From positions 496,001 to 560,000 of the forward strand of contig NZ_CP041783.1 of assembly GCF_007567505.1 (NCBI RefSeq): a stretch of DNA of 64,000 bases, written 5' to 3'. The position numbers were made by a program, and so were the translations under genes. This stretch comes from Shewanella donghaensis (GTDB taxonomy: Bacteria > Pseudomonadota > Gammaproteobacteria > Enterobacterales > Shewanellaceae). Positions 50,859 to 60,141 of this stretch are shown here, one piece after another (within the stretch, counting starts at the first letter, position 1; the number at the start of each line of letters is the position of its first letter). Under the pieces are notes generated by a model, which was given only the letters and a program-made list of their open reading frames with translations, made no database searches and had not been told where the DNA came from.

Positions 50859-52574
50859 GTGAAAAAAGTATTAATGATCGCTGCGGAAAATGATGCAATT
50901 TCGGGTGCTAAAGTGGGTGGGATGGCTGATGTGATTAGAGATCTTCCTCCTACGTTAGCAAGTGAAGGGATTGCTGCTGATGTCGCTATGCCAAACTATG
51001 GTTATATTGGAAACTTGTATGGTGCAGCCAACATTGGCACTGTTTCAATTAAGTTCGGTGCTAATGTTGAATTCGTTAATGTATTAATCATGCCTAGGCC
51101 CAATTCAGAGCCTATTGCTGTTTCAAGTCTTGGTGACACTGAACAAGTTGCACTGGAAAACGTATCTAGCCAAGTCTATTTATTTGATCATCCATTATTT
51201 AATAGCGCCGACAATGAAATATATAGCTCAAGTAGTCACGACAGGCCATTTGCCGATGATGCGACTAAATTTGCGTTATTTAACTTAGCTGTTGCACAAG
51301 CGTATGTTGATGGTTTGATTGCACCCGTTGATGTCCTTCACATGCACGATTGGCATGCCGGTTTGTTAGTGATGCTTAGAGCGTTTGATCCACAATATGC
51401 AGTTTTACAGCAGTGCCAATGTGTATTCTCAATTCATAACCTTGCTTTACAGGGCATCAGACCTATCCGTGATGATGTTTCATCGTTTACAGCGTGGTAT
51501 CCACAGCTTAGTTATCAATTATCAGATGAACAAAAATCACAATTGTGCGATCCAAGATACCCTCATTGCATTAATCCAATGAAAATGGGCATTGTGTTAA
51601 GTGATAAAGTTCATTTAGTTTCCCCAACATACGCCAATGAAGTGTTAATGCCATCCGATCATCTTAATGGTTTTTTTGGCGGCGAGGGTTTAGAAACTGC
51701 GATGCAAGAAAAGCATGCCAGAGGTGACATTATTGGTATTTTAAACGGTTGTGTTTATGACTCAATTGACGCTCCTTTGAAGGCTAATTTAAAAAACAAT
51801 TCTACAAATCAATCTCAAGTTCAAACTAAGACGCGAATTAAACAATCAGCACAAGCGTTAAGCCATTTTTTAAAGCAATCTCAGAATGCAGTCATTAAGT
51901 GGCTTGGTCGATCAGAATTTACCCGTAATGTTGACCAGATTGCTTTAACTCGATTACAGCAATGCATTCAAAATCAAACGAGTAAAGCCACAGGAATAGA
52001 CTTCTTGATGACATCAGTCGGTCGTTTAACGGATCAAAAGGTATTACTACTTCGCCAACCATATGGCGTTAATCAAACCACGCTGGATGCAATGCTGATT
52101 GAATTTAAAACCCTTAAACCACAGGGTCTATTTGTATTGTTAGGCAGTGGCGACAGTGATATAGCCAAAGAATTTCAGCAAGTGGCGTCAAAGCATGACA
52201 ATTTTGTTTTTCTTAATGGCTACGACCAGCATGTATCTGAGTTGATGTACCAACTAGGTGACTTATTTATCATGCCTAGTAGTTTTGAACCATGTGGTAT
52301 TAGCCAGTTATTGGCCATGAAAGAAGGGCAGCCCTGTATTGCTCACGGGGTTGGAGGTTTAAGAGATACCATTAAAGATCTGCAAACGGGTTGGTTGTTT
52401 GAGGGGAATAATTTAACACATCAATCTGAACAATTGATTAAAGTGATGTCTAAGGTATTAACCCTAAGTAACAATGAACCTAAACAATTTAGTGAAATTG
52501 GCAAAGCGGCGAGTGAGGAACGCTTTAGCTGGCAGATGGTAGCTAAGCAATATCGTCAAAAGCTTTATAGTTGA
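50859..52574 (+). CDS. glgA: Glycogen synthase, divergent GT5 type
   Basis: 571 residues with a GTG start (GAAGGG upstream). It extends glycogen from ADP-glucose. The ADP-glucose-binding KVGGMADVIRDLP is near the N-terminus; also seen are LHMHDWHAGLLVM, FSIHNLALQG, SVGRLTDQKVL, and the donor-site SSFEPCGISQLLAM. It is about 90 residues longer than E. coli GlgA, mainly through a Gln/Lys-rich linker between the two Rossmann domains (about residues 307-385), where the usual WxPxTD and NKxxLQ motifs are not evident. Still assigned as GlgA by context and end motifs. Confidence 0.9.
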   Translation: MKKVLMIAAENDAISGAKVGGMADVIRDLPPTLASEGIAADVAMPNYGYIGNLYGAANIGTVSIKFGANVEFVNVLIMPRPNSEPIAVSSLGDTEQVALENVSSQVYLFDHPLFNSADNEIYSSSSHDRPFADDATKFALFNLAVAQAYVDGLIAPVDVLHMHDWHAGLLVMLRAFDPQYAVLQQCQCVFSIHNLALQGIRPIRDDVSSFTAWYPQLSYQLSDEQKSQLCDPRYPHCINPMKMGIVLSDKVHLVSPTYANEVLMPSDHLNGFFGGEGLETAMQEKHARGDIIGILNGCVYDSIDAPLKANLKNNSTNQSQVQTKTRIKQSAQALSHFLKQSQNAVIKWLGRSEFTRNVDQIALTRLQQCIQNQTSKATGIDFLMTSVGRLTDQKVLLLRQPYGVNQTTLDAMLIEFKTLKPQGLFVLLGSGDSDIAKEFQQVASKHDNFVFLNGYDQHVSELMYQLGDLFIMPSSFEPCGISQLLAMKEGQPCIAHGVGGLRDTIKDLQTGWLFEGNNLTHQSEQLIKVMSKVLTLSNNEPKQFSEIGKAASEERFSWQMVAKQYRQKLYS

Positions 52575-52701
52575 TGTCGGAAGACAATATAGTTTGATCA
52601 TTTTGTAACTCACCTTTGGACATTTCCAAGTTAGGAATGCGTGTAATACTAAAAACTTTCAAATAACTTTTTCTATATCAAGAGTGTGTTCAACTAAATG
52701 T

Positions 52702-52727
52702 TAGTGGCCAAATTCACTAAGCCACTA
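52702..52727. repeat. Inverted repeat at the ndh truncation point
   Basis: TAGTGGC and GCCACTA, 12 bases apart, end 4 bp before the first codon recognisable as ndh. A very similar repeat lies at 54158-54183. Confidence 0.65.
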
Positions 52728-52731
52728 CTTC

Positions 52732-53220
52732 TGGTCAACAGGAGTTAAAGCACCTGACTTTTTAAAGGAGATTGGCGGGTTAGAGAATAACCATATCAAT
52801 CAAGTGATGGTGCAGCAAAACATGCAAACCACTCATGGCCCGGCTATTTTTGCGATTGGTGATTGTGCTGATTGCCCCCAAGAAGATGGCAGCTGGGTGC
52901 CACCCCGAGGCCAATCTGCACGCCAGATGTCACTGATGACGGCAGACAATATTAAGCTATTGTTAGCAGGAAAACCGGCATCAAAAAACTATGTCTATAA
53001 AGATCTCGCCGCACTCGTCAACCTGTCAAAATTCCACACCGTTGGTAATTTAATGTCGTTCATTGGCGGCGTCATGGTTGAGGGTAAGATTGCACGCTTT
53101 GTTTACACCTCGTTATACAGAAGACACCTTATTGAGCTACACGGTCCAGTGAAAGGGACTTTGTTCATGCTCGCAAAAGGTATTAGCCGCATAATTCATC
53201 CGCACCTAAAACTGCACTAA
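52732..53220 (+). pseudogene. 5'-truncated NADH dehydrogenase type II (ndh remnant)
   Basis: In-frame coding for about 162 residues matching the C-terminal third of NDH-2: WSTGVKAPDFLKEIGGLENN, then TTHGPAIFAIGDCADCPQE (FAD-site GDC), STVG-like FHTVGNLMSF, ARFVYTSLYRRHLIELHG and the terminal RIIHPHLKLH. A TAG stop lies 30 bp before the similarity begins, and the GxGxxG FAD- and NADH-binding parts are absent. An internal GTG at 52804 could start a 138-residue product, but it could not be an active dehydrogenase. Read as a deletion remnant of a full ndh gene. Confidence 0.85.
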
Positions 53221-53289
53221 GCCTAAGCTGGATCCAATTCACAATTGCTGGCATAGTGCCAGTAATTATTTAATAAATGGATCGATACA

Positions 53290-53499
53290 GTGAAATTACC
53301 CGCTTTAGTAATGGTGCTCGCCACAATAACCACTGTCAGCGCTTGTGCAGAACTTCAAGATACTGGCCGCCAGATCGGTGAAACGACCAAAGAGGTCACC
53401 ACTGACATTGGTCATGCAACACGAGATGCTACTCGCGCTATCGGCCATGCATCCCGCGATGCCGTTAACTCCGTAAAAGATGACCTCAGTGAAGATTGA
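53290..53499 (+). CDS. Small repeat-containing lipoprotein, unknown
   Basis: 69 residues with a GTG start. The signal MKLPALVMVLATITTVSAC ends in a lipobox with Cys19. The mature part is a single polar helix with a near repeat, IGHATRDATRA / IGHASRDAVNS, resembling short envelope-stress or entericidin-like lipoproteins; no specific family is recognised. No clear Shine-Dalgarno was seen, which lowers confidence. It lies 69 bp after the ndh remnant. Confidence 0.65.
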   Translation: MKLPALVMVLATITTVSACAELQDTGRQIGETTKEVTTDIGHATRDATRAIGHASRDAVNSVKDDLSED

Positions 53500-53554
53500 A
53501 CCAGTATAAAGGCCTCCCGAAGAACCGCGTTATAAAACAGTTTATCTATCTTTA

Positions 53555-53923
53555 TTAGGCTGCGTTGGCGCGCATACCATGTGGCTCAGGTAATCCCTGT
53601 TCATTCACATGGATAAATACCATTTTATCTATGCGCACAATCGGGGCATGGGTGAGTTTATTACGCACTTGGCACGCAACGACTATTGAGCTTGACCCAT
53701 AGCTGATAAGCGACAAGCTAAATTCAATAACATCTCCCTGACGCGCTGGCGTCATGAAATTCACTTCTGATATTAACTTAGTGACTAGGCTCGAACTCTT
53801 CATCTGGCAGCCTGCAAAAATAGCAGCCTCTTCATCAATCCAACTTAAGAGTTGGCCACCGAATAATGAATTAGCAGGGTTTAAATGCTCAGGTTTAATA
53901 AATCGTCGACTATAAAACTTCAT
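53555..53923 (-). CDS. Acyl-CoA thioesterase, hotdog fold
   Basis: 122 residues, single hotdog domain of the YciA/BACH type. The signature NPANSLFGGQLLSWIDEEAAI carries the catalytic Asp on the long helix, followed by VTKLISEVNFMTPARQGDVIEF. It hydrolyses acyl-CoA thioesters; chain specificity is unknown. Compared with E. coli YciA (132 residues) it is slightly short but complete. Isolated gene converging on the small lipoprotein. Confidence 0.9.
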   Translation of the reverse strand: MKFYSRRFIKPEHLNPANSLFGGQLLSWIDEEAAIFAGCQMKSSSLVTKLISEVNFMTPARQGDVIEFSLSLISYGSSSIVVACQVRNKLTHAPIVRIDKMVFIHVNEQGLPEPHGMRANAA

Positions 53924-54157
53924 AATGCTGCCTCTTAACTTTACTTATTAATACCTCTAAAGGGGTAGTAACTAACGCGCCAACTATATTAGCTATATTT
54001 TTCAGCAACTAAGCATTAACCACATAGATTCATCGCCAGACAATGCACATAAATAACGCTTACTTGCACCGAAGTGAATCGCCTGCTGTGTTTTCAGTCA
54101 GCTGTTAAGCAACAAAACTGACACAAAATCATCGCCATATCGTCATGCTGATACTTG

Positions 54158-54187
54158 TAGTGGCCGACAAAAATTGGCCACTATTTT
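54158..54187 (+). repeat. Inverted repeat with T-run, related to the one at 52702
   Basis: TAGTGGCC and GGCCACTA with a 10-base AT-rich loop, then TTTT. It could act as a terminator on the plus strand, but no gene precedes it; similarity in both arms to 52702-52727 favours a shared repeat or insertion-sequence end. Confidence 0.6.
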
Positions 54188-54389
54188 GTAAGTGATCTAA
54201 CTTCAACCAAGTGTCTATCATTAGATGTAATAATCTGATTGGCAATAACGCGTAACGCACTTTGGGGCACAAATGAGTCGGTATCTCAATTGACTCAGGT
54301 TTAGATCGATATAAGTGACATTTAGATTATTGTAAACAGGCAGACTTAATTGTCTTCCCACAGTTGATTTTATGATTGATGTATAAACG

Positions 54390-54452
54390 AGTAAAACGAA
54401 TAGAAACGATATTGATACAGGCAAACAAGGTATCAGTTCTGTTCGTTTTACT
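54390..54452. repeat. Nested inverted repeat
   Basis: Outer arms AGTAAAACGAA (54390-54400) and TTCGTTTTACT (54442-54452) are perfect 11-bp complements; inner arms TGATAC and GTATCA (54413-54418, 54430-54435) nest inside. Function unknown. Confidence 0.7.
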
Positions 54453-54534
54453 TACTTGTTATTTATGAGCGAACTCATATATGAGGATTATTACAAAGAG
54501 ACCGCTTGATGAGGTTATCATGATGATAACGAGC

Positions 54535-55950
54535 TTAAAGCTGTTCTAAAATAGGCAGTATTTTACTCACTTTATCAAAGCATTCTTGATACTCGGCTTC
54601 AGCATTTGAATCGGCTACCACTCCGCCGCCAGCCCAGCAATAAATGGTATCATTCTCAGTGATCAGCGTTCGAATGGTAATGCTGGTATCCATATGTCCA
54701 TCCTGACTTATATACCCAATACTGCCGCAGTAAATACTGCGTCTTGATGGTTCAAGTTCCTCAATGATTTGCATAGCTCTTACTTTCGGAGCTCCAGTAA
54801 TAGAACCGCCAGGGAAGGCCGCTTTTATGATATCAATAGCATCTAATTGAGGAGATAATTTAGCTTCGATGGTACTTACTAAATGATGAACTGCCGGAAA
54901 ACTCTCGATTTCAAACAGTTTAGGTACATTCACAGACCCTGGCTTAGCAACCTTACTGATGTCATTACGGAGCAAGTCGACAATCATGACATTCTCAGCC
55001 CGGTCTTTTATTGAGTGTTGTAGCTGTTGTGCATTGAGCTTATCTTGCTTTAAATCACTTGAGCGTGGCAAAGTGCCCTTGATTGGTTTAGTGGATATCT
55101 TATCACCACAAAGCTGAATAAATCGCTCAGGCGAAATCGACATAATGCAATGGTCATCAAGGCGCATAAATGCCGAGAAAGGCGCTTTGTTCGCATCTGA
55201 TAGCGCCAAATAAGCCTGCCATTCATTGCCTTTATATTCAGCACTGAAACGTTGCGTTAAATTTATTTGATAACAATCACCAGACTGCAAGTAGGCTTTT
55301 ACTTTTTCGAACCTTTGTTGGTATTGCTGAGGTGAGGTTTGATTTGACCATTTGGTAGAAAGGGCAAATGAAGTTAATTTTTCTGATTGTTTATTAACAT
55401 CTGCTAACTTGGTATCAATTTCATTCAACTTAATTTCTAGCGCATCTTGACCTTGATAATGCAGCGCAAACCAAGTTTGTTTTTGGTAGCAATAAACTAA
55501 GCAAAAGTCATAAAAGCCCACGCTCATTTCAGGTAGATGAATATCTTGTTTAGCCGCTACAGGGAGCTTTTCAATGACTCTACCTAAGTCATAGCTGAAA
55601 CTGCCCATAAGACCGCCACTAAATGGCAAATGGCAGGGGTGTTTTTTTGGAAATAACACATGTTGTAAATGTCTTAAATTTTCAAAAATATCATCATGAT
55701 TCTCAAAATCAGCTAAAACTGGTGTTAATTGATCATCAACGATGGTTAGCTGACTTATGCCATTTTGATATGTTAAACAAGCAATTGGACTAATGGCAAT
55801 GATGTCATATTTCGCATCAAGGTGATTGGCATTGGCTGAATCTAACAACATAGCCCAAGGCTGATGGGCAAAGTACTCAAATAGCGCGTGGGTGGTGATA
55901 CACCAATCGAGTTGTTGGATAGCCAAAGATTGGTTGCCGCGAGAATACAT
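54535..55950 (-). CDS. pabB: Aminodeoxychorismate synthase component I
   Basis: 471 residues. With PabA it makes 4-amino-4-deoxychorismate for folate. The motif KPIKGTLPR has the Lys that distinguishes PabB from anthranilate synthase (PIAGT). Other chorismate-site motifs are DLLRNDISKVAKPGSV, FPGGSITGAPKVRAMQII and SIYCGSIGYI. Divergent from the fumarase gene with about 155 bp between starts. Confidence 0.96.
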   Translation of the reverse strand: MYSRGNQSLAIQQLDWCITTHALFEYFAHQPWAMLLDSANANHLDAKYDIIAISPIACLTYQNGISQLTIVDDQLTPVLADFENHDDIFENLRHLQHVLFPKKHPCHLPFSGGLMGSFSYDLGRVIEKLPVAAKQDIHLPEMSVGFYDFCLVYCYQKQTWFALHYQGQDALEIKLNEIDTKLADVNKQSEKLTSFALSTKWSNQTSPQQYQQRFEKVKAYLQSGDCYQINLTQRFSAEYKGNEWQAYLALSDANKAPFSAFMRLDDHCIMSISPERFIQLCGDKISTKPIKGTLPRSSDLKQDKLNAQQLQHSIKDRAENVMIVDLLRNDISKVAKPGSVNVPKLFEIESFPAVHHLVSTIEAKLSPQLDAIDIIKAAFPGGSITGAPKVRAMQIIEELEPSRRSIYCGSIGYISQDGHMDTSITIRTLITENDTIYCWAGGGVVADSNAEAEYQECFDKVSKILPILEQL

Positions 55951-56105
55951 GTTTAACCTATTTAAAATGTGATGTAGCCCAAAAACGTTGGAAAGAGTAT
56001 CATATTGTCCCTGAAAGGATTAATAGCTAATTGAATGCAATTTTAAAATTGTGTTCATATAAAAATAAAACAAGTTATGCCGCAATGGCTGCTGGAGCGC
56101 CCTAT

Positions 56106-57647
56106 ATGTCTACAAATTCTTCTACGAATATCGTGATTAAGCAAGCTGATTTTATCGAAAGCATTGCTGATTCTCTGCAGTATATTTCGTACTACCACCC
56201 TAAAGATTTCGTTGATGCAATGGCTCAGGCCTATGATCGTGAAGAAAGTGCCGCAGCGAAAGATGCGATCGCACAGATCCTAATAAACTCACGTATGTCA
56301 GCTGAAGGTAAACGTCCTTTATGCCAAGACACTGGTATTGTTACCAGTTTTGTCAAAATTGGTATGGCAGTTCAGTGGGACAAAACTGATATGACCGTTC
56401 AGGAAATGGTAGATGAAGGCGTACGCCAAGCTTACCTCAATCCAGATAATCCACTACGTGCATCAATCGTTGCTGATCCGGCAGGAACCCGTAAAAACAC
56501 TCGTGATAATACGCCGTCAGTCGTACACATTGATATGGTGCCTGGTAACCATATTGAAGTGATGATTGCTGCAAAGGGTGGCGGATCAGAGAATAAATCT
56601 AAAATGGTGATGCTAAACCCGTCAGATGATATTGCTGAATGGGTTGAAAAAACATTGCCAACAATGGGCGCGGGTTGGTGTCCACCTGGAATGTTAGGTA
56701 TAGGTATTGGTGGCACAGCTGAAAAAGCTGCGGTATTGGCTAAAGAATCATTAATGGATCCTGTCGATATCCATGAACTTATGGCTCGCGGTGCTGAAAC
56801 CACTGAAGAGAAGCTGCGTTTAGATATTTTTGAGCGTGCTAACAACACAGGTATTGGCGCACAAGGTTTAGGCGGCTTAACCACGGTACTGGATATTAAA
56901 ATTAAATCAGTGCCGACTCACGCAGCGTCAAAACCAGTGGTTATGATCCCTAACTGTGCAGCGACTCGTCACGTACATTTTCATCTAGATGGAACAGGTC
57001 CTGCAGATTTAACGCCGCCATCATTAGCTGATTGGCCTGAAATTACCCGCGAAGCAGGTGAAAATACTCACCATGTTGACCTTGATAATGTCACTCAAGC
57101 TGAAATCGAAACGTGGAAAAGTGGTGATACGTTATTGCTTAACGGCAAAATGTTAACCGGTCGCGATGCTGCTCATAAACGCATTCAAACCTTAATTGAA
57201 TCAGGTGAAGGTTTACCGGAAGGTGTCGATTTTACCGGTAAATTTATTTACTACGTGGGTCCGGTTGATCCCGTTGGTGATGAAGTTGTTGGTCCTGCAG
57301 GCCCTACAACAGCAACACGTATGGACAAATTTACCGACCTGATGCTTGAGAAAACAGGTTTGATGGGCATGATTGGTAAATCTGAACGTGGACCACAAAC
57401 TGTTGAGTCAATTAAAAAGCATAAAGCGGTATATCTAATGGCTGTGGGCGGCGCTGCTTACTTAGTGTCTAAAGCGATTAAGAAATCACGTGTTGTCGCG
57501 TTTGAAGACTTAGGTATGGAAGCCATTTACGAATTTGATGTTCAAGATATGCCCGTTACTGTTGCTGTAGATACGCAAGGGGTTAATGCCCATGAGACTG
57601 GTCCAGCGATTTGGAAAGTCAATATCGCCAATGCTAAAGCAAAATAA
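56106..57647 (+). CDS. Class I fumarate hydratase (4Fe-4S)
   Basis: 513 residues from the ATG at 56106, which has TGGAG 8 bases upstream; an in-frame TTG at 56031 would add 25 residues without similarity to the family start (VIKQADFIESIADSLQYISY). It interconverts fumarate and malate in the TCA cycle. Cys residues in PLCQDTGIV, GAGWCPPGM and IPNCAATRHVHF probably supply the oxygen-labile cluster. Both the alpha part and the beta part (VGPVDPVGDEVVGPAGPTTATRM) are fused in one chain, as in FumA/FumB. Terminator-like hairpin follows. Confidence 0.95.
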   Translation: MSTNSSTNIVIKQADFIESIADSLQYISYYHPKDFVDAMAQAYDREESAAAKDAIAQILINSRMSAEGKRPLCQDTGIVTSFVKIGMAVQWDKTDMTVQEMVDEGVRQAYLNPDNPLRASIVADPAGTRKNTRDNTPSVVHIDMVPGNHIEVMIAAKGGGSENKSKMVMLNPSDDIAEWVEKTLPTMGAGWCPPGMLGIGIGGTAEKAAVLAKESLMDPVDIHELMARGAETTEEKLRLDIFERANNTGIGAQGLGGLTTVLDIKIKSVPTHAASKPVVMIPNCAATRHVHFHLDGTGPADLTPPSLADWPEITREAGENTHHVDLDNVTQAEIETWKSGDTLLLNGKMLTGRDAAHKRIQTLIESGEGLPEGVDFTGKFIYYVGPVDPVGDEVVGPAGPTTATRMDKFTDLMLEKTGLMGMIGKSERGPQTVESIKKHKAVYLMAVGGAAYLVSKAIKKSRVVAFEDLGMEAIYEFDVQDMPVTVAVDTQGVNAHETGPAIWKVNIANAKAK

Positions 57648-58057
57648 ACAACATATTATTGACCTAGTTACGAATAGTTACGATTAGTTAAATAGAAGAA
57701 AATTTAATCTTAATTTAAAAATTCTGCATTTAATTTAGTCAAATTGTTAAAATAAACTCGCTCAGGTTTGGATTGTGTAAAAATCCTATTGCCTGAGCGT
57801 TTTTGTTTGGGTACTGTGCTAGGTAGTGTACTAGCCGCACTTACTCTTATTACTTTAAACGAGTGCTTGGCATTCTTATTGTTGAAACAGTAATATTGAA
57901 GCTGATTTAAAGTATGACAACGCTCGTTATAAAAACACTTGATTAAGTCACTCGATTAAGCCACTGCGATAAAGACACCAACACAACGACTTTAAGTAAC
58001 AAATAGATTAGACAGATATTGTTAACACAACAAAAAATAAAAAGAGAACATCAACAA
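57648..58057 (+). other. Region between fumarase and the S9 peptidase
   Basis: 410 bp without a gene. It contains the fumarase terminator (57759-57804) and the leader of the S9 peptidase gene; no clear promoter boxes could be assigned. An in-frame TTG at 58019 was judged not to be the start. Confidence 0.5.
57759..57804 (+). terminator. Probable terminator of the fumarase gene
   Basis: CGCTCAGG/CCTGAGCG 8-bp stem with a 25-base loop that can itself fold (GGATT/AATCC), followed by TTTTT. It is 111 bp past the stop. Confidence 0.75.
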
Positions 58058-60118
58058 ATGAAAAAATCGTCGCTTTTACTCGCTATTGCTACTGCAGGTT
58101 TTGCCTTGTCGGTACAAGCAGCTGAGCCAACTAAAACCCCCTTTAATGTTCAACAGCTTGTTAAGCTCAATAAACTGCATTCTGCAGCAGTATCAAATGA
58201 TGGCAGTAAGTTAGTTTATGCCGTTAAAATTATTGACGAGCAGGGCGAAAGCAGTTCAGATCTGTATTTACTCGACCTAACGAACAAAAATGCCAAACCA
58301 ACGCAAATAACCTCCCATAAAGGGACTGAGCACGACGTTAATTTTAGTGCTGATGGTAAATCAATTTACTTCTTAGCTGCCCGCAATGGTTCAAGCCAAC
58401 TGTTTAATTTACCACTTACTGGTGGTGAAGCGATGCAAGTGACTGACTTGCCTTTAGACATTAATGGCTACAAGTTATCAAACGACGGCAAGCAAGTTGT
58501 CATGAATATGCGCGTGTTCCCTGACTGTAAAGATTTAGCGTGTACGGTTGACCGTATTGAAGCAGAAGAGAATAAGAAAACGACTGGCCGTGAATATAAA
58601 CAGCTTATGGTACGCCATTGGGATACATGGGAAGATCATGCCCGTAATCATCTATTTGTTGGTCAGTTAAATGGCAAAACAGTAAAAGATGTTGTTGATG
58701 TTACCCAAGGTTTAGATACTGAAACACCGCCTAAGCCATTCTCTGGAATGGAAGAAGTCACTTTTACTGCTGATGGTAAGCATATTGTTTATAGCGCTAA
58801 AGCCCCAAGTAAAGACCAAGCATGGACAACCAATTATGATCTTTGGAAAGTGTCTGTTGCTGGTGGTACTGCAGAAAACCTAACAGAAGCCAATACCGCT
58901 TGGGATGCTCAGCCGACTTACTCGAAAGATGGTCGTCAATTAGCTTACCTTGCTATGAGCAAGCCAGGTTTTGAAGCTGATAGATATCGCATCATGTTAC
59001 GTGACACAGTAACGGGCGCAGAGAAAGAAGTGGCACCTTTATGGGATCGCAGCCCGAGTTCACTGACATTCAGTGATGATGGTCGCACCCTTTATGTCAC
59101 TGCCCAAGATGTGGGTCAAGTGAGCATATTTGAAGTGAACACCCAGTTTGGTGACGTGCGTCCAATTTATAACGATGGCAGCAATAGTTTAGTTGCAGTG
59201 ACGGATTCAGGGCTTATTTTTAGTAATAAATCCTTAGTAGAGCCGGGTGATTTGTACAAAATCAGCCTTGAAGGTGAAAACTTATCCCGTTTAACGAATG
59301 TCAATGAAGCCAAGTTAGCTGAAATTCAATTTGGTGACTTTCAACAATTTAACTTTAAAGGTTGGAATAACGAAGATGTTCACGGTTACTGGATAAAACC
59401 TGCCAACTTTGAATCCGGTAAGCAATATCCCGTTGCCTATTTAGTTCATGGTGGCCCGCAAGGCTCATTTGGTAACTCGTTCAGCGGCCGCTGGAATGCC
59501 CAGCTTTGGGCTGGAGCAGGTTACGGTGTCGTGATGGTCGATTTCCATGGTTCAACCGGTTACGGTCAAGCTTTTACTGATTCAATTACGCAAGATTGGG
59601 GCGGCAAGCCACTTGAAGACTTACAAAAAGGCTTAGCAGCAGTGGGTCAGCAACAAAAGTGGCTAGATACTGATAATGCTTGTGCATTAGGTGGATCATA
59701 TGGTGGCTACATGATGAACTGGATCCAAGGTAATTGGAGCGATGGTTTTAAGTGTCTGGTTAACCATGCTGGTTTATTTGATATGCGCAGCATGTACCAC
59801 GTAACAGAAGAACTTTGGTTCCCTGAATACGAATTTGGTGGCACTTACACTGAAAATAAAGAGCTTTACGAGAAATTCAATCCAGTTAACTATGTTGAAA
59901 ACTGGAATACGCCAATGTTAGTGATTCATGGTGAAAAAGATTATCGTGTACCTTACGGCCAAGGGTTAGCCGCATTTACTTACATGCAGCGTAATGATAT
60001 TCCGTCAGAACTATTAATGTTCCCTGATGAGAACCATTGGATTTTGAACCAAGACAACTTACAACAGTGGTACAAAAATGTACTCGGTTGGATGGATCGC
60101 TGGACTGAAAATAAATAA
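58058..60118 (+). CDS. Secreted S9 family prolyl oligopeptidase-type peptidase
   Basis: 686 residues from the ATG at 58058, chosen because a signal peptide starts there (MKKSSLLLAIATAGFALSVQA). A beta-propeller (about residues 30-400, repeats such as FSADGKSIYF and FTADGKHIVY) caps a C-terminal alpha/beta hydrolase. The catalytic triad is visible: Ser in LGGSYGGYMM, Asp in VIHGEKDYRVPYGQ and His in PDENHWIL. It resembles dipeptidyl/acylaminoacyl peptidases and likely cleaves short peptides in the periplasm. Single-gene unit with a strong terminator. Confidence 0.95.
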   Translation: MKKSSLLLAIATAGFALSVQAAEPTKTPFNVQQLVKLNKLHSAAVSNDGSKLVYAVKIIDEQGESSSDLYLLDLTNKNAKPTQITSHKGTEHDVNFSADGKSIYFLAARNGSSQLFNLPLTGGEAMQVTDLPLDINGYKLSNDGKQVVMNMRVFPDCKDLACTVDRIEAEENKKTTGREYKQLMVRHWDTWEDHARNHLFVGQLNGKTVKDVVDVTQGLDTETPPKPFSGMEEVTFTADGKHIVYSAKAPSKDQAWTTNYDLWKVSVAGGTAENLTEANTAWDAQPTYSKDGRQLAYLAMSKPGFEADRYRIMLRDTVTGAEKEVAPLWDRSPSSLTFSDDGRTLYVTAQDVGQVSIFEVNTQFGDVRPIYNDGSNSLVAVTDSGLIFSNKSLVEPGDLYKISLEGENLSRLTNVNEAKLAEIQFGDFQQFNFKGWNNEDVHGYWIKPANFESGKQYPVAYLVHGGPQGSFGNSFSGRWNAQLWAGAGYGVVMVDFHGSTGYGQAFTDSITQDWGGKPLEDLQKGLAAVGQQQKWLDTDNACALGGSYGGYMMNWIQGNWSDGFKCLVNHAGLFDMRSMYHVTEELWFPEYEFGGTYTENKELYEKFNPVNYVENWNTPMLVIHGEKDYRVPYGQGLAAFTYMQRNDIPSELLMFPDENHWILNQDNLQQWYKNVLGWMDRWTENK

Positions 60119-60141
60119 TAATTTCTGATTCAGGCGGTAAC

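Larger units (their letters stand above)
53924..54534. other. 611-bp non-coding region rich in inverted repeats
   Basis: No supported gene. Structures seen: TAGTGGCC/GGCCACTA (54158-54183) followed by TTTT; a nested repeat at 54390-54452; the palindrome CTCATATATGAG near 54477-54488; and GTTATCA/TGATAAC at 54514-54530, just past the pabB stop. A 67-codon minus ORF overlaps these repeats and was not accepted. The region looks like decayed mobile or intergenic structured DNA. Confidence 0.55.

Noticed and set aside
52804..53220. 138-codon ORF as an intact small oxidoreductase
   Set aside because: The same frame continues upstream with NDH-2 similarity and no start codon; both dinucleotide-binding motifs are missing, so it is a remnant.
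54221..54424. Minus-strand ORF of 67 codons with a hydrophobic N-terminus
   Set aside because: It starts inside the nested inverted repeat, lacks a convincing ribosome site and resembles no family.
56432..56884. Minus-strand ORF of 150 codons inside the fumarase gene
   Set aside because: Antisense to a highly conserved catalytic region, with no ribosome site or family similarity.
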